A stretch of DNA of 64,000 nucleotides from the NCBI RefSeq assembly GCF_003751945.1, contig NZ_RJKL01000001.1:7396501-7460500 (forward strand). Reading direction: 5' to 3'. Shown piece by piece: positions 1 through 9,147 of this stretch (position 1 is the first letter of the stretch; each line of letters begins with the position of its first letter). A program made the translations under genes and the position numbers. Below the pieces are notes generated by a model. It saw only the letters and a program-made list of their open reading frames with translations. It had not been told where the DNA came from and ran no database searches. Source of the stretch: Couchioplanes caeruleus. Its GTDB lineage: Bacteria; Actinomycetota; Actinomycetes; Mycobacteriales; Micromonosporaceae.

Positions 1-2268
1 CCGAACCATTGGCCGAACAGCAGCGGCCAGCAAGCCCGCTGGGTCTTGTCGAAAGGTGAGGGCGTCCGCGACAGCGCCGGAGTGGCCGGCGGCGCCCAGC
101 GTTTCCGGGTGGAGAACCGGCCCGAAGGCGCCGACGTCCACCTGGTGAATCCCCACTCGTTCGTGCGGGGTCAGGCGTACCGGGTCCAGTTCATGGCGCG
201 AGCGGAACGGACCACCAAGGTCGATCTGTTCCTGCGCCGGGACGTCCGGCCCTTCACGCCGGACGCCAGCAAGACGATCGAGGTGACCCGGGAGTGGAAG
301 TCGTTCACCTTCCAGGGCACCTACACCGCGGCTGTCGCAGGATCGTTCCGCATCGGGCTCCAGGAGACCGGCGTCGACGTGTTCATCGACCGGTACGCCG
401 TCTTCCGCGTCACCGGCTCCGACCGGATCGCGCCCATCGACATTCCCGCCGGCATGGACGCGACGGAGCAGACCACGCTCGTTCACGACGTCGACTTCGA
501 GGGGGAGTACACCCACGGCCGGTACGCGCGCGGCTGGCAGCCGAACGACCCCTCCAACAGGGCGGACGCGTTCGAGGCCGGCCCCGAGACCCGCGCCGGC
601 TACTTCGTCGACGGCACGACCTCGCAGCGGTTCAAGCGCGAGACCTACGTCGCCGACAACAAGGTGCTGGAGAGCAGGGCCGAGCTCTACTACTCGTTCA
701 CCTGCCAGCCGAAGAAGAAGTACCGCGTCACCGCACATCTGCGGGCCGATCAAGGGCAGACCGAGGTGCCGGCGCAGTTCGGGGTGCGCCGGGCCCCGGA
801 GCCTTACACCTTCCTCACCGTACGTAACCTCAAGCTCGGCGGATCTTGGCAGCCGGTGGAGATGGACGTCGTCTGCGTGCAGCGCGCCGGAACGGGCATC
901 CAACTGCGGCTGACCGTCGGGCAGGTCGACAAGAACATCTACATCGACGACCTGACCGTCTCCGAGGTGCACGACAATCCCGCCCACCCGGTGGGCACCG
1001 GCGTGGTCTCGGACAATCTGTTCGGCATTCACAGCCCGTTGATGCACAACCCGAACTGGCGGTGGCCCGCGCTGGGACAACACGTGGTCCGGCTCTGGGA
1101 CACCAATACCGCGTGGCGCTTCCTGGAGAAGGACCAGGACGTCTGGCCCTGGGACGACGGCCAGTACGGCAAGCGGCTCGACCAGACGTTCATGAAGAAA
1201 CTGATCCAGACCAGGAACACGCTCGATCCCAAGCTGAAGATCGTCTACACCATGGGGGAGACCCCGAACTGGGCCAGCTCCAAGCCCGACACTCCGAACT
1301 TCGCCGCGGCGCCTCCGAAGAACGACGAGGACTGGAAGGACTACGTGCGTACCGTCGCCCGCCGGTACAAGGGCGAGATCGACGTGTACGAGCTCTGGAA
1401 CGAGCCCGACGCCGGCCCTCGTGCGGATGGTAGGTCGTTCTACAGCGGCACCCCCGAGCGCATGGCCCAACTCGCCCGGCTGGCGCGCGACGTGCTGGAC
1501 CGGGAGGACGAGGAAGCGATCCTGGTCAGCCCCGGCATCACCACCGGCGGCGTGAGCTGGCTCGACCGGTTCCTTGCCGCCGGCGGCGCGGAGGCCGTCC
1601 ACGGCGTCGGATTCCACTGGTACTTCGGTACAAACCCGGAGAATGTGGGCTACATCGACAACATCCGTGACGTGATGAGGCGGCACGGCATCGAGCACAA
1701 GAAGCTGTGGAACACCGAGGGCAGCTCGTCCAACTGCGTCGGCGGGGTCGGACCCTGCCTCAACGACAAGGTCGCGGTCTGCCTCAAGGACGGCGCCTGC
1801 GACGCCGCATTCTGCGCGGCGGAACCCGGCAACTGCCGGGAAGTCAACGCCGTCGAACGGCGCTCCGCCGTCGCCCGGGCACTGTTGCTCATGGCCGGTC
1901 GCGGCGTGGAGAACTTCAACTTCTACACCTTGGAAGGAAGCCACGACGCCAAGCTGCTCGAGTCGGCGGCGACATCGGACTACACCACGCCCAGCGAGGA
2001 GGGCAGGGGATACAGCGCCGCCGCCGATTGGCTTCGCGGCGGGAAGGTGCTTCAGTCGTACATCATCAGGGACGATATTTACGTGCTGCGCATCCAGCAG
2101 GGCGCACAGCAGCACTCCGTCCTGTGGACCACCGGCGAAGGCGTGCGCGTCCGGCTTCCGCAACAGTGGAACGCCGGGCAAGCCACCACGCTGGCCGGCA
2201 CGCGGGTCGACATCTCGGCCGACCGGGAACTCGACCTCGGACTCGAACCGGTGAAGATCGCCTCCTGA
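1..2268 (+). CDS. Secreted GH39-like glycoside hydrolase with N-terminal carbohydrate-binding-like modules (5' end outside window)
   Basis: The frame is open to the first base, so the true start lies upstream; a TTG at 46 is only the first possible internal start. Two beta-sandwich, CBM4/9-like modules (about nt 100-430 and 480-990) precede a TIM-barrel domain (about nt 1010-2050). That domain carries YELWNEPDAG, with the likely acid/base Glu codon at 1402, and WNTEGSS, with the likely nucleophile Glu at 1717, the arrangement seen in clan GH-A families such as GH39. A short C-terminal beta domain follows (VLWTTG...LGLEPVKIAS). A Cys-rich insert (nt 1735-1850) suggests extracellular disulfides. 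It probably cleaves a xylan- or arabinoside-type polysaccharide, but the substrate is not readable. A frameshifted relic of the same C-terminal domain lies at 44869-45085. The gene converges on the response regulator across a hairpin. Confidence 0.8.
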   Translation, partial: PNHWPNSSGQQARWVLSKGEGVRDSAGVAGGAQRFRVENRPEGADVHLVNPHSFVRGQAYRVQFMARAERTTKVDLFLRRDVRPFTPDASKTIEVTREWKSFTFQGTYTAAVAGSFRIGLQETGVDVFIDRYAVFRVTGSDRIAPIDIPAGMDATEQTTLVHDVDFEGEYTHGRYARGWQPNDPSNRADAFEAGPETRAGYFVDGTTSQRFKRETYVADNKVLESRAELYYSFTCQPKKKYRVTAHLRADQGQTEVPAQFGVRRAPEPYTFLTVRNLKLGGSWQPVEMDVVCVQRAGTGIQLRLTVGQVDKNIYIDDLTVSEVHDNPAHPVGTGVVSDNLFGIHSPLMHNPNWRWPALGQHVVRLWDTNTAWRFLEKDQDVWPWDDGQYGKRLDQTFMKKLIQTRNTLDPKLKIVYTMGETPNWASSKPDTPNFAAAPPKNDEDWKDYVRTVARRYKGEIDVYELWNEPDAGPRADGRSFYSGTPERMAQLARLARDVLDREDEEAILVSPGITTGGVSWLDRFLAAGGAEAVHGVGFHWYFGTNPENVGYIDNIRDVMRRHGIEHKKLWNTEGSSSNCVGGVGPCLNDKVAVCLKDGACDAAFCAAEPGNCREVNAVERRSAVARALLLMAGRGVENFNFYTLEGSHDAKLLESAATSDYTTPSEEGRGYSAAADWLRGGKVLQSYIIRDDIYVLRIQQGAQQHSVLWTTGEGVRVRLPQQWNAGQATTLAGTRVDISADRELDLGLEPVKIAS

Positions 2269-2294
2269 CCGAGAGCGAGGCCGACCTGAGGCGA

Positions 2295-2324
2295 CCGCGC
2301 CGCCGGCGAAGGCCGGCGGCGCGG
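2295..2324. terminator. Hairpin between convergent genes
   Basis: A perfect 13-bp GC stem (CCGCGCCGCCGGC pairing with GCCGGCGGCGCGG) with a GAAG loop lies 27 nt after the glycosidase stop and 45 nt before the end of the opposing response regulator. There is no T-tract, as is common for actinomycete terminators. It could serve both strands. Confidence 0.6.
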
Positions 2325-2369
2325 CGCCGCGGTCCCCGAACTGGCAGCGTGGGTCCCCACGAGTCCGCC

Positions 2370-3029
2370 TCAGCGGCCCAGGCCTCCCTCGCGGGCTCGC
2401 AGAATGGCCTCGGCCCGGTCGACGACATGCAGCTTGGCGAAGATGTTGGACACGGTGTTGCGAACCGTCTTGGGTGACAGTTGTAGTCGGTCGGCGATCT
2501 GATTGTTGTTCAGGCCGTCCGCGATGAGCCGCAGCACCTCGTTCTCCCGGGGCGTCAGGTGTGGGAAGGCCAGACTGGTGATCGCGGCGGGTGCTGCGGC
2601 GAAGAACTCGGTGACACGGCGAGCGATCGTCGGTCCGAAGATCGCCTCTCCATGGGCGGCGGCGACGATTGCCCGGATGATCTGATCCTGCCTGGCGCCC
2701 TTGAGCAGATATCCGATCGCCCCGGCGCGCATCGCGGCAAACAGGGTGGCGTCGCCGTCGGCCATCGTCAGTGCGATGACGGCGATGTGGGGGCTCTGGG
2801 CCGTGATCTGGCGCGTTGCTTCCACTCCATCGAGGATGGGCATGAGAATGTCCATGACGATGACGTCCGGTTGCAGGTCGGCGGCGAGAGCGACCGCGGC
2901 CGCGCCATCCTCGGCGGTGCCGATGACGTCGATGGCCGGTACCGAGTCGAGCAGCATGGCGAGGCCATCACGGTAGACGGGATGATCGTCGACAAGGAGA
3001 ACCCGCACGGGTTCGTCAGGTGGCGGCAT
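2370..3029 (-). CDS. NarL/FixJ-family response regulator
   Basis: The 219-residue protein has an N-terminal receiver domain (VRVLLVDDHPVYRDGL, phospho-acceptor Asp in DVIVMDILMP, conserved Lys in LLKGA) and a C-terminal LuxR-type helix-turn-helix (LTPRENEVLRLIADGLNNNQIA...SPKTVRNTVSNIFAKL). It is the DNA-binding partner of the histidine kinase encoded immediately upstream. The kinase stop overlaps this gene's ATG region by 14 nt, so the two are translationally coupled. Targets cannot be read from the sequence. Confidence 0.93.
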   Translation of the reverse strand: MPPPDEPVRVLLVDDHPVYRDGLAMLLDSVPAIDVIGTAEDGAAAVALAADLQPDVIVMDILMPILDGVEATRQITAQSPHIAVIALTMADGDATLFAAMRAGAIGYLLKGARQDQIIRAIVAAAHGEAIFGPTIARRVTEFFAAAPAAITSLAFPHLTPRENEVLRLIADGLNNNQIADRLQLSPKTVRNTVSNIFAKLHVVDRAEAILRAREGGLGR

Positions 3030-5094
3030 GGGCGGTCCTGAGCTCGTCGGTCGACGGCACTATCGCGGTGAGCTCCGTCAGGGGGAGATGGCACCGTACT
3101 ACCGTTCCTCCATCCGGAGGACCCTCGACACTGCAGTGACCGCCGAGCTCGGCGGCGCGTTCGCGCAGCGAGATGAGGCCGACCCCGGCCGCGATCTCAG
3201 GAGCGATGCCGCGCCCGTCATCGCGGATCTCGACTGTGAGCGCGGCGTCATCGGTGCTCTGCACAAGCGTCACCGTGCAGGAGGTCGCGGCGGCGTGCCG
3301 AACCACATTGATCAACGCTTCCGAAACGATGCGATAGGCGGCCACCTCGACCGCGGCGGGCAGGGCGGTGAGCGATGTGGCTTCCACCTCCACGTCGAGA
3401 CCCGGCCCGCGCATCCGGTCGGCCTGTTGGCGTATGGCGCGGACCAGCCCCAGCTCGTCCAGCGCAGGCGGACGCAGGTCGTACACGACACGGCGGATCT
3501 CGTCGAGGACCGCTCCGATGTCGCCGGCGGCGTCGCGCAACATGACGTCGACTGCCTGCGGTGAACGCTCCGCCAGATTGCGGGCCGTCTCGATGCGAAG
3601 CGCGATGGCGCCCAGCGACGGGCCCAGCCCATCGTGCAGGTCGCGGCGCAGCCTACGGCGTTCCTCCTCGCGGCCGAGCACGAGGCTCGTGCGGGCTCGG
3701 CGAAGGGAGGCGTTGATGTCCGTGGCCCGGGCCGCGGCGGCGGCCTGCCGGACGAGGTCGCCGAGCAGTCGCTGGTCACCCTCGCCGATCCGCACCTGGT
3801 CGCGTCGCCGCACGATGAGCTGTCCGATCGGCTCGCCACGGTAGGCGATCGGCAGCGTGAGCAGTCCGCCATCGCCCTCGCCACTCGTGACGGTCAATCG
3901 GGTGCCGTCAAGCCGATTCACCTGCACCGACACGAAGCCGAGGCGGAACGCCGCAGCCAGGGTGCGGGTCAGCTCCTCGAGCTGTTCCTGCACATCCGCG
4001 GCGGTCTCCAGGCGGCGGGCCAGGGTGGCGACGGTGCCGGCATCGGCGCGGCGGCCGAACAGCAGTCGCCGCGCCCACCGCCACAGCAGATCGCGGACGA
4101 GTGCGTACGCCGCCGCGATGAACGCCATCGCGGCGAGGGCGGCGTCGCGTTCACCGATCCAGCTTCCGGCGATCGTGACGACGACCGCGTCGAGCAGGAG
4201 GAACGATCCACCCAGGGCGCTGTAGACGAGAGTTGCCGGCAGGAGCCGGTCGATGTCGTACAACCGGTGCCGGGTGATGGCCACCGCGATCGCGATCGCC
4301 ACCAGTCCGAACGGGGCGGTCAGCGTGATCTCTCCGATGGTGCCGGCAACGGAGAGCGTCGCGAGCGGCAGTGCCAGGGCGACGAGCACCGCCCACAGCA
4401 GCCAGCGGATCTGGGCCCGGCGCACCGGATCGGCATGGCGGTACCGATGGAGTGTGACGGCGAACGGGACCAGCATGCACGCGTACATGGCGGGGCGACC
4501 GATCGCCCCCAGCACCTGCCACACGACGAACGGCAGCGGTAGAGCCGGCACGTCCGGCGAGATCATCTCCCCTGGGGGCAGGGGAGTGCCGGTCAACCGG
4601 CTGAGCACCGCAAAGGGCGCCGTCAAGGCGATGAGCGGCCACAAGAGGCTCAGGGCGAGCCCGGTGACGGCCAGCCACCGCCAGGGCCGGCTTCCGGGCA
4701 GCCGCCCGTCGGGAAACACGATCACCATGGCCGCCGTCAGGGGGAGGAGCAGCGAGCCGAACCGGTCCACGATCCACGCCGATACCGCGGCACCGGGCAG
4801 CACCGGGTGAACCTGCGTGGCGTACCGCAGCCATGTCGCACAGACGGCATCGAGCAGCCACGCTACGCCGGAGGCCACGAGCAGCCAGGCGACGGCATGC
4901 CGCGGATGGGTGCGCAAGAGCAGAACGCCGATGACAGCCTGGGGAAGACCCGCCAGCAATGACGGCCAGCGGGGCCCCAGATCACCGGTCGGAGTTCCGG
5001 CGCGAGCATTCGCGACGTCCATTCCGATCGTGAACAGCGCCATGGCCCCGAACACGAGGAGCGCCGCGGCCGTGCCGTGCCACCTTCGCGTCAT
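3016..5094 (-). CDS. Membrane sensor histidine kinase (HisKA_3/NarX type)
   Basis: About 692 residues from the ATG at 5094; a GTG six codons upstream is an alternative. The N-terminal half has about eight hydrophobic segments. A GAF-like region follows, then the HisKA_3 dimerisation motif with the phospho-acceptor His in RRDLHDGLGPSLGAI, and a HATPase_c domain with the N-box (ALINVVRHA) and DDGRGI...GVGLISLRERA. The long multi-helix sensor suggests detection of a membrane or envelope signal. It forms an operon with the response regulator. Far upstream in-frame extension of this open frame runs antisense over two other genes and is not considered coding. Confidence 0.9.
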   Translation of the reverse strand: MTRRWHGTAAALLVFGAMALFTIGMDVANARAGTPTGDLGPRWPSLLAGLPQAVIGVLLLRTHPRHAVAWLLVASGVAWLLDAVCATWLRYATQVHPVLPGAAVSAWIVDRFGSLLLPLTAAMVIVFPDGRLPGSRPWRWLAVTGLALSLLWPLIALTAPFAVLSRLTGTPLPPGEMISPDVPALPLPFVVWQVLGAIGRPAMYACMLVPFAVTLHRYRHADPVRRAQIRWLLWAVLVALALPLATLSVAGTIGEITLTAPFGLVAIAIAVAITRHRLYDIDRLLPATLVYSALGGSFLLLDAVVVTIAGSWIGERDAALAAMAFIAAAYALVRDLLWRWARRLLFGRRADAGTVATLARRLETAADVQEQLEELTRTLAAAFRLGFVSVQVNRLDGTRLTVTSGEGDGGLLTLPIAYRGEPIGQLIVRRRDQVRIGEGDQRLLGDLVRQAAAAARATDINASLRRARTSLVLGREEERRRLRRDLHDGLGPSLGAIALRIETARNLAERSPQAVDVMLRDAAGDIGAVLDEIRRVVYDLRPPALDELGLVRAIRQQADRMRGPGLDVEVEATSLTALPAAVEVAAYRIVSEALINVVRHAAATSCTVTLVQSTDDAALTVEIRDDGRGIAPEIAAGVGLISLRERAAELGGHCSVEGPPDGGTVVRCHLPLTELTAIVPSTDELRTAHAAT

Positions 5095-5292
5095 CTCGGA
5101 TGGAGGGGTCACCCCACCACTGTGGCCGATCCGCCGCACGATGTCCCGGGACCGGAAGTCCCGATTCCTCCGGGACACCCGCGGAAGCGCTGTCGGGACC
5201 GGCGGTCCCTGGCGGCCCGGGACGGAGCACCGACACCATGGGCACGACCGGCGGTACGTCCGCGCAGCACTATCGCACCCAGGGAGCTCAAG

Positions 5293-5529
5293 ATGAAGAT
5301 TCAGATCGGCCGCCGTCGGGCGGCCTCGGTGGTGGCCGCCAGCGTGGTCACCCTCTGTCTGACAGCGTGTGGACCCGACGACTCCGAATACACGCCGCCG
5401 AGCGGTGGCTGGCATGCCCCATGGCACGATGCCCCGCCTGCTCCACCGGACACCGCCGACATCCCACTGCCGAACCGTGACCGGTTCACCCCACGTCCAC
5501 CATGTGGGCCGTACACGCCAGGCTGCTAG
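5293..5529 (+). CDS. Small Pro-rich lipoprotein
   Basis: The 78-residue protein starts at ATG 5293 behind an AGGGAG Shine-Dalgarno. An RRR-containing n-region and hydrophobic core end in the lipobox LTAC (Cys26), so the mature part is only about 52 residues. It is rich in Pro, His and Trp, with two Cys close to the C-terminus. It is transcribed divergently from the histidine kinase operon, so a link to that sensor is possible but unproven. I do not recognise the family. Confidence 0.7.
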   Translation: MKIQIGRRRAASVVAASVVTLCLTACGPDDSEYTPPSGGWHAPWHDAPPAPPDTADIPLPNRDRFTPRPPCGPYTPGC

Positions 5530-5601
5530 ACAGGAACAGCCCTCGGCCTCCAGCTCGCCGACCGCGCTCAGCGGTTCGGGGGTAACCGGCACACCGGGGG
5601 A

Positions 5602-5631
5602 TTGACGTCGATCTCCTGCCGTCACTACCCT
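5602..5631 (+). promoter_or_regulatory. Candidate SigA-type promoter for the 5659 gene
   Basis: TTGACG at 5602-5607 and TACCCT at 5626-5631, spaced 18 nt, would start transcription about 20 nt upstream of the GAAAGGA ribosome site and the ATG at 5659. Judged by eye only. Confidence 0.5.
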
Positions 5632-5658
5632 CGGCCGACTGTAGCGAAAGGACCGGCC

Positions 5659-6450
5659 ATGTCGGGACAACGGCGGCAGGTCGTCGGCGCGGGTGCTGCG
5701 GTCCTCGTGGGCGTCGGCGTGGGTATCGCCACGGAGGTTGTCACCGACGCGCCTCGCATCGGAGCCATCGCGGCGCTGGTCGCACTCACCGCGGCGTTGA
5801 TCGCCATCAAGATCGGATTGAGGATGAGCGAGAGCGAAGGCGGCGCCAAGCCGGACCAGCCGTCTGGCCCGGCCGCGGGCCACGTCAGCTCCCGGACGGT
5901 CAACGGCGGCACCTCCTATGCCGCCGGTCGAGACATCGGGCTCACGCCGGGACACACCGTGGCCGTCGGCGCCACCATCGTCCTCGTGGTGATCGCCATG
6001 GTCGTGGCAGGGGTGCTGATCCTCGGAAACGAGGCAGACGGCGGCAAGGGCCTGCCCCTGCCGCCGAGCCCTGGCCTCACCGTCCCGAGTGATGACAGCT
6101 CGCCCACCCCCACTGCCTCTGCATCCTCGCCCTCTCCACCGCCGCTGCCACGGAGTGAGGTTCCGGATCGCCTGGTCGGCACGTGGTCCGGTGGCACCGA
6201 CGGTGCCACGGCCAACTGGACCTATACCTTCGCCGACAACGGTGAGGTCGAGCAGAGCAATGGAAGGATCGGCGTCCATCGGGCAGGAACCGTCGTCGTC
6301 GCGACGACGACCTTGACCTTGTACTTCCCCGGCCGGCAGCCCGAGACCTTCCGGTGGAAAGTCAGCTCCATCGACGGCGGATTCGGGTACACCTTCTCCA
6401 ACCTCCAGCTCAACGGCTTGTCGTACGTCAGGCAGGACACCGAGCCGTGA
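5659..6450 (+). CDS. Membrane-anchored protein with lipocalin-like C-terminal domain
   Basis: 263 residues; the ATG at 5659 is chosen for its GAAAGGA Shine-Dalgarno at 5646. Two hydrophobic stretches near the N-terminus (about residues 8-58) are followed by a polar stretch, a third transmembrane helix (about 100-123), a Pro/Ser/Thr linker and a roughly 90-residue beta-rich domain. That domain begins LVGTWSGG, resembling small lipocalin-like or DUF-type ligand-binding domains. The topology puts this last domain outside the cell. No pathway partner is evident; the gene converges on the M23 peptidase. Confidence 0.7.
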   Translation: MSGQRRQVVGAGAAVLVGVGVGIATEVVTDAPRIGAIAALVALTAALIAIKIGLRMSESEGGAKPDQPSGPAAGHVSSRTVNGGTSYAAGRDIGLTPGHTVAVGATIVLVVIAMVVAGVLILGNEADGGKGLPLPPSPGLTVPSDDSSPTPTASASSPSPPPLPRSEVPDRLVGTWSGGTDGATANWTYTFADNGEVEQSNGRIGVHRAGTVVVATTTLTLYFPGRQPETFRWKVSSIDGGFGYTFSNLQLNGLSYVRQDTEP

Positions 6451-6495
6451 GGCAGCCGGTGGGCGGGGGAGCGTCGGTTTGATGCGTGACTGGCA

Positions 6496-7140
6496 TCATT
6501 TCCGCTGATCGGTCTCGCTGGCGCCGGCGCGGCAGTTGTTGCTCCGAAGGGAGACCGAATACTCGCGGTCGTCGCGAGTGATCCCCGACGGCGCGCCGTT
6601 GAAGTAGGTTTCGACCTTTTCGAAGCCTCTGTGCTGTTCGTAGTGCAGATGCGGTGCGCCGGAATCACCCGTGCTGCCGACGCGGCCGAGCTGGTCGCCT
6701 GGCTGCACGCGCTGCCCTTCGTGAACCAGCGGCGGTTCGAGCAGGTGGAGATACAGCGTCGTCCACCGACGGCCGTGATCGATCTTCACCCAGTAGCCGC
6801 CGCCCCGGCCGCGAGGGCCGTCCGGATTGTCCGGAGTGCGCCCGCCCACGGTCCCGTTGATCCCGGCCTCGGTGACAGTGCCCGAGGCGGACGCGAGTAC
6901 CGGCTGACCCCATGCTTCGCCCTTGGTGGGAAACAGGTCCACGTCGTAATCGTCGTGTCCGGGGTAGGTTCCGAGCGTCCAGGCCTCGCCGCACGGCACA
7001 GGAAGCTGGAAGGCGGGGCGAGGCCCGGGTGGCCGCAGCATCGGCACGAGGATCGCGGCGGCAGCGATCAGGCCGAGTCCCAGGACCGCGAAGACGGCGC
7101 TGCGGCGGCGTACCCAGGTGCGCGGACGAGCTGTCACCAT
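6496..7140 (-). CDS. M23 family metallopeptidase (LytM/peptidoglycan hydrolase-like)
   Basis: About 214 residues from ATG 7140 (an in-frame ATG at 7164 adds eight). An N-terminal membrane anchor or signal (about residues 12-38) precedes a LytM domain. The zinc-ligand pair appears as HDDYDVD, and the second motif GDSGAPHLHYE supplies the HxH. GYWVKIDHG...TTLYLHL is the typical core. All key residues seem present, so it is probably an active cell-wall endopeptidase outside the membrane. A short C-terminal tail contains one Cys, which could pair with the Cys after the anchor. Confidence 0.85.
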   Translation of the reverse strand: MVTARPRTWVRRRSAVFAVLGLGLIAAAAILVPMLRPPGPRPAFQLPVPCGEAWTLGTYPGHDDYDVDLFPTKGEAWGQPVLASASGTVTEAGINGTVGGRTPDNPDGPRGRGGGYWVKIDHGRRWTTLYLHLLEPPLVHEGQRVQPGDQLGRVGSTGDSGAPHLHYEQHRGFEKVETYFNGAPSGITRDDREYSVSLRSNNCRAGASETDQRK

Positions 7141-7183
7141 CCCCACGATGGCACATCCCGACAATGCCGAAACGCGTCAGCCG

Positions 7184-7324
7184 CTACCGCGCGGCCAAGC
7201 GGCTGCGGTAATGCGACGGCGACAGGCCGGTGTGGCGGCGCAGCAGCGCCCGCAGGTTGGTGGCGGTGCCGAGCCCGCGGTTGCGGGCGACGACATCGAG
7301 GCGGAGCCCGCCCCGTTCGATCAT
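7184..7324 (-). pseudogene. AraC-family regulator, C-terminal HTH relic
   Basis: A 46-codon frame contains only the second helix-turn-helix of an AraC/GlxA-type regulator (LDVVARNRGLG, then LRALLRRHTGLSPSHYR) and ends with a natural stop. The ligand-binding domain and first HTH are missing, and the sequence upstream shows no matching frame. Most likely it is the tail of a deleted regulator gene. Confidence 0.6.
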
Positions 7325-7522
7325 AGGGCCGAGTCTGCCGGCAGCTCGCGGAGCGACCACAGATACGGCGTAGCCCCCGGACGGCTGAACTCCACGCGCG
7401 GAATCTGCCTGAGCTACGGCGACTTTTCCCTGGTGAGGTTGGTGGTGTAGCCGGCTGCGGGGCCCTGTTTGCCCTGGTGCAAGTGTGGCGACGTGAGCCC
7501 GTTGTCACTAGCGTGGGTGTAC

Positions 7523-8032
7523 GTGACAGGTGGTGCTCGACCGGTCGAGGGCGAGCTGGTCAGTCCGCAGCCGGCGGCCGTCGAGCCGATCGTGCTGTTA
7601 TCCCAACATTTCACCGAGATGCAGGTGAGCTCGCTGCGGTCGAGGGTGAGCACGGCGGTCGCCGAGTCGGGGCTGTTCGGCGAGCTCGCCGAGGGTTTCG
7701 TGCTGGCGGCGCACGAGCTGGTCACCAACGCGGTGCGCCACGGCGGCGGCGTCGGGCACCTTGAGCTGCGGCTCCGCGCCGACGAGCTGACCTGCGAGAT
7801 CGTGGACAACGGCGGCCAGGCCGATGGCCTGCCGGTGCGGTTGGCAGCACCCGAGCAGACCGGCGGCCGGGGGTTGTGGCTAGCACACCAGCTCACGGGC
7901 ACGCTGCTGCTGACCCAGCGTCCCGACGGCGTCACGGCCTCCGTCACCGCCTGCCTCACCCCGGCACCGGTGATCCGGTCAGCGGGCACCCTGCGCGCCA
8001 AGGACACCATGCAAAGGAACGAGGATCGGTGA
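7523..8032 (+). CDS. RsbW-like anti-sigma factor kinase (HATPase_c)
   Basis: The protein has a GHKL/HATPase_c fold: N-box AAHELVTNAVRHGGG, G1-like CEIVDNGGQAD and a G-rich GGRGLWLAHQL. Such proteins bind a sigma factor and phosphorylate a STAS antagonist. No Shine-Dalgarno is evident; in-frame starts at TTG 7469, GTG 7517, GTG 7523 and ATG 7619 are possible, and the domain alignment requires a start upstream of 7619. The next gene, a STAS antagonist, begins at an overlapping GTGA, consistent with a partner-switching module. No sigma factor gene is adjacent. Confidence 0.85.
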   Translation: MTGGARPVEGELVSPQPAAVEPIVLLSQHFTEMQVSSLRSRVSTAVAESGLFGELAEGFVLAAHELVTNAVRHGGGVGHLELRLRADELTCEIVDNGGQADGLPVRLAAPEQTGGRGLWLAHQLTGTLLLTQRPDGVTASVTACLTPAPVIRSAGTLRAKDTMQRNEDR

Positions 8033-8361
8033 ACACGAACCTGACCTGGCAGTACCAGATCCGTACCGACGCCGGTCATCGCATCGTGACCCTGTCCGGG
8101 GAGATCGACATGATCGGCGTCGAGCGCCTGCAGGAACTGTTGCAGGACGCCGTTCGAAGCGCCGAGCTCGTCACGGTCGATATCGCCGGCGTCGGGTTCA
8201 TCGACTCCACCGTGATCAGCGCTCTGGTCGCCGCCCGTAACGCCGCGCACCGCATCGGCCGCCGGTTCACGGTGATCAACCCCGCTACGCACGTACGCCG
8301 GGTCCTGCACATGACCGGCGTCCTGGACAACCTGACCATTCCGCACCCCAGGCGTCCCTGA
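8029..8361 (+). CDS. STAS-domain anti-sigma factor antagonist
   Basis: 110 residues from the GTG at 8029, overlapping the kinase stop by 4 nt, with a GAGG site just upstream. STAS features are clear: HRIVTLSGEIDM near the N-terminus and the phosphorylation loop VGFIDSTVISAL with the conserved Asp-Ser. It is the likely substrate of the preceding kinase and would sequester it when unphosphorylated. The IS relic begins 28 nt after its stop. Confidence 0.88.
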   Translation: MNTNLTWQYQIRTDAGHRIVTLSGEIDMIGVERLQELLQDAVRSAELVTVDIAGVGFIDSTVISALVAARNAAHRIGRRFTVINPATHVRRVLHMTGVLDNLTIPHPRRP

Positions 8362-8389
8362 ACGCGCCCGAGGTGAAAATGGGAAGTCC

Positions 8390-8565
8390 CTAGTACGGCA
8401 GCGCCGTTCGTGATCATCGCTGCGCTGCAATTCGGCAGCGTCTACGCTGCGACAGCGGCCACCGCACGATTCGGAAGTTTGTCCACAACATACAGACGAT
8501 CACGCGGTGGCCGCGCTGTGCTTACCGGCCCGGGCCAAGGTCCCGAACGGCGACTGCCGTACTAG
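8390..8565. repeat. 176-bp mini-element with CTAG-TACGGCAG inverted ends
   Basis: A third copy of the IS terminus, in inverted orientation (8544-8565, CGAACGGCGACTGCCGTACTAG in part), closes a 176-bp segment whose other end is the IS left terminus. Such short, gene-free segments with shared termini resemble MITEs derived from the parent IS. Alternatively the inner copy marks a nested insertion or an old deletion junction. Confidence 0.6.
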
Positions 8566-8759
8566 ATCCGCCCAACCATCCCGCCTGCGGATTCACCTGA
8601 TGTTTCGCGATCAGGAACACATTGTCCCTTCCCGGGCCTGCCACCGCCGGTAACCTCCCCACGGTCGGCCGTTGCGGAAGAGACCGGCCGAGTAAGCCCT
8701 CTCCAACCGGGCTACCCCGGGCACCTGTCGCTGTCCACCCAACCTAACGGAGAGTCCGA

Positions 8760-8975
8760 ATGGTTGCCTATGCACGACAGACGCGTCAGAGCCTCATGGG
8801 GCTCGCAGCCTCACTGATTGTCGCGCTCCCTCTTGGCGCCAGGAAGGTCGCCGGCTGGCCCGGCTGGGTGGGGTGCCATGAGGGCGACTCCATCGGATAC
8901 GTCTTCCGAGTCTGGGACACCAACACCGGCGCGTGGGGCCCCGGCAGCTTCGCCACACCTGTGACCTGTCCCTAG
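8760..8975 (+). CDS. Small secreted Trp/Gly-rich peptide
   Basis: 71 residues; the ATG at 8760 follows GGAGAG with 5-nt spacing. A basic N-terminus and hydrophobic segment (residues 11-26) resemble a signal peptide. The remainder contains WPGWVGCHEGD and a second Cys two residues from the end, so a single disulfide is possible. It lies inside the IS701-like relic and has no recognised relatives. The good ribosome site supports a real gene, but its age and expression are unknown. Confidence 0.45.
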   Translation: MVAYARQTRQSLMGLAASLIVALPLGARKVAGWPGWVGCHEGDSIGYVFRVWDTNTGAWGPGSFATPVTCP

Positions 8976-9147
8976 ATGATCGCTCAGCCCCACCCCCGGA
9001 CAACACGAGGCATCCGGACCCACAACGCTGGGGAGCCCCGCGAAGGCCGGAGATGCTCGCCCGGTTCGCACCCGGCCGAACGCTCCCGTGCCCGCCGACG
9101 CTGAACACGCGCACGGCCGACCAGGTCATCAGCAAGCCCCCCAGGAA

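Noticed and set aside
5095..6279. N-terminal extension of the histidine kinase frame
   Set aside because: Runs antisense through the lipoprotein and the 5659 gene; the membrane domain begins at ATG 5094.
8569..8759. Possible structured RNA or riboswitch before the small ORF in the IS relic
   Set aside because: Contains GGCCG-type complementary segments but matches no riboswitch consensus I know.
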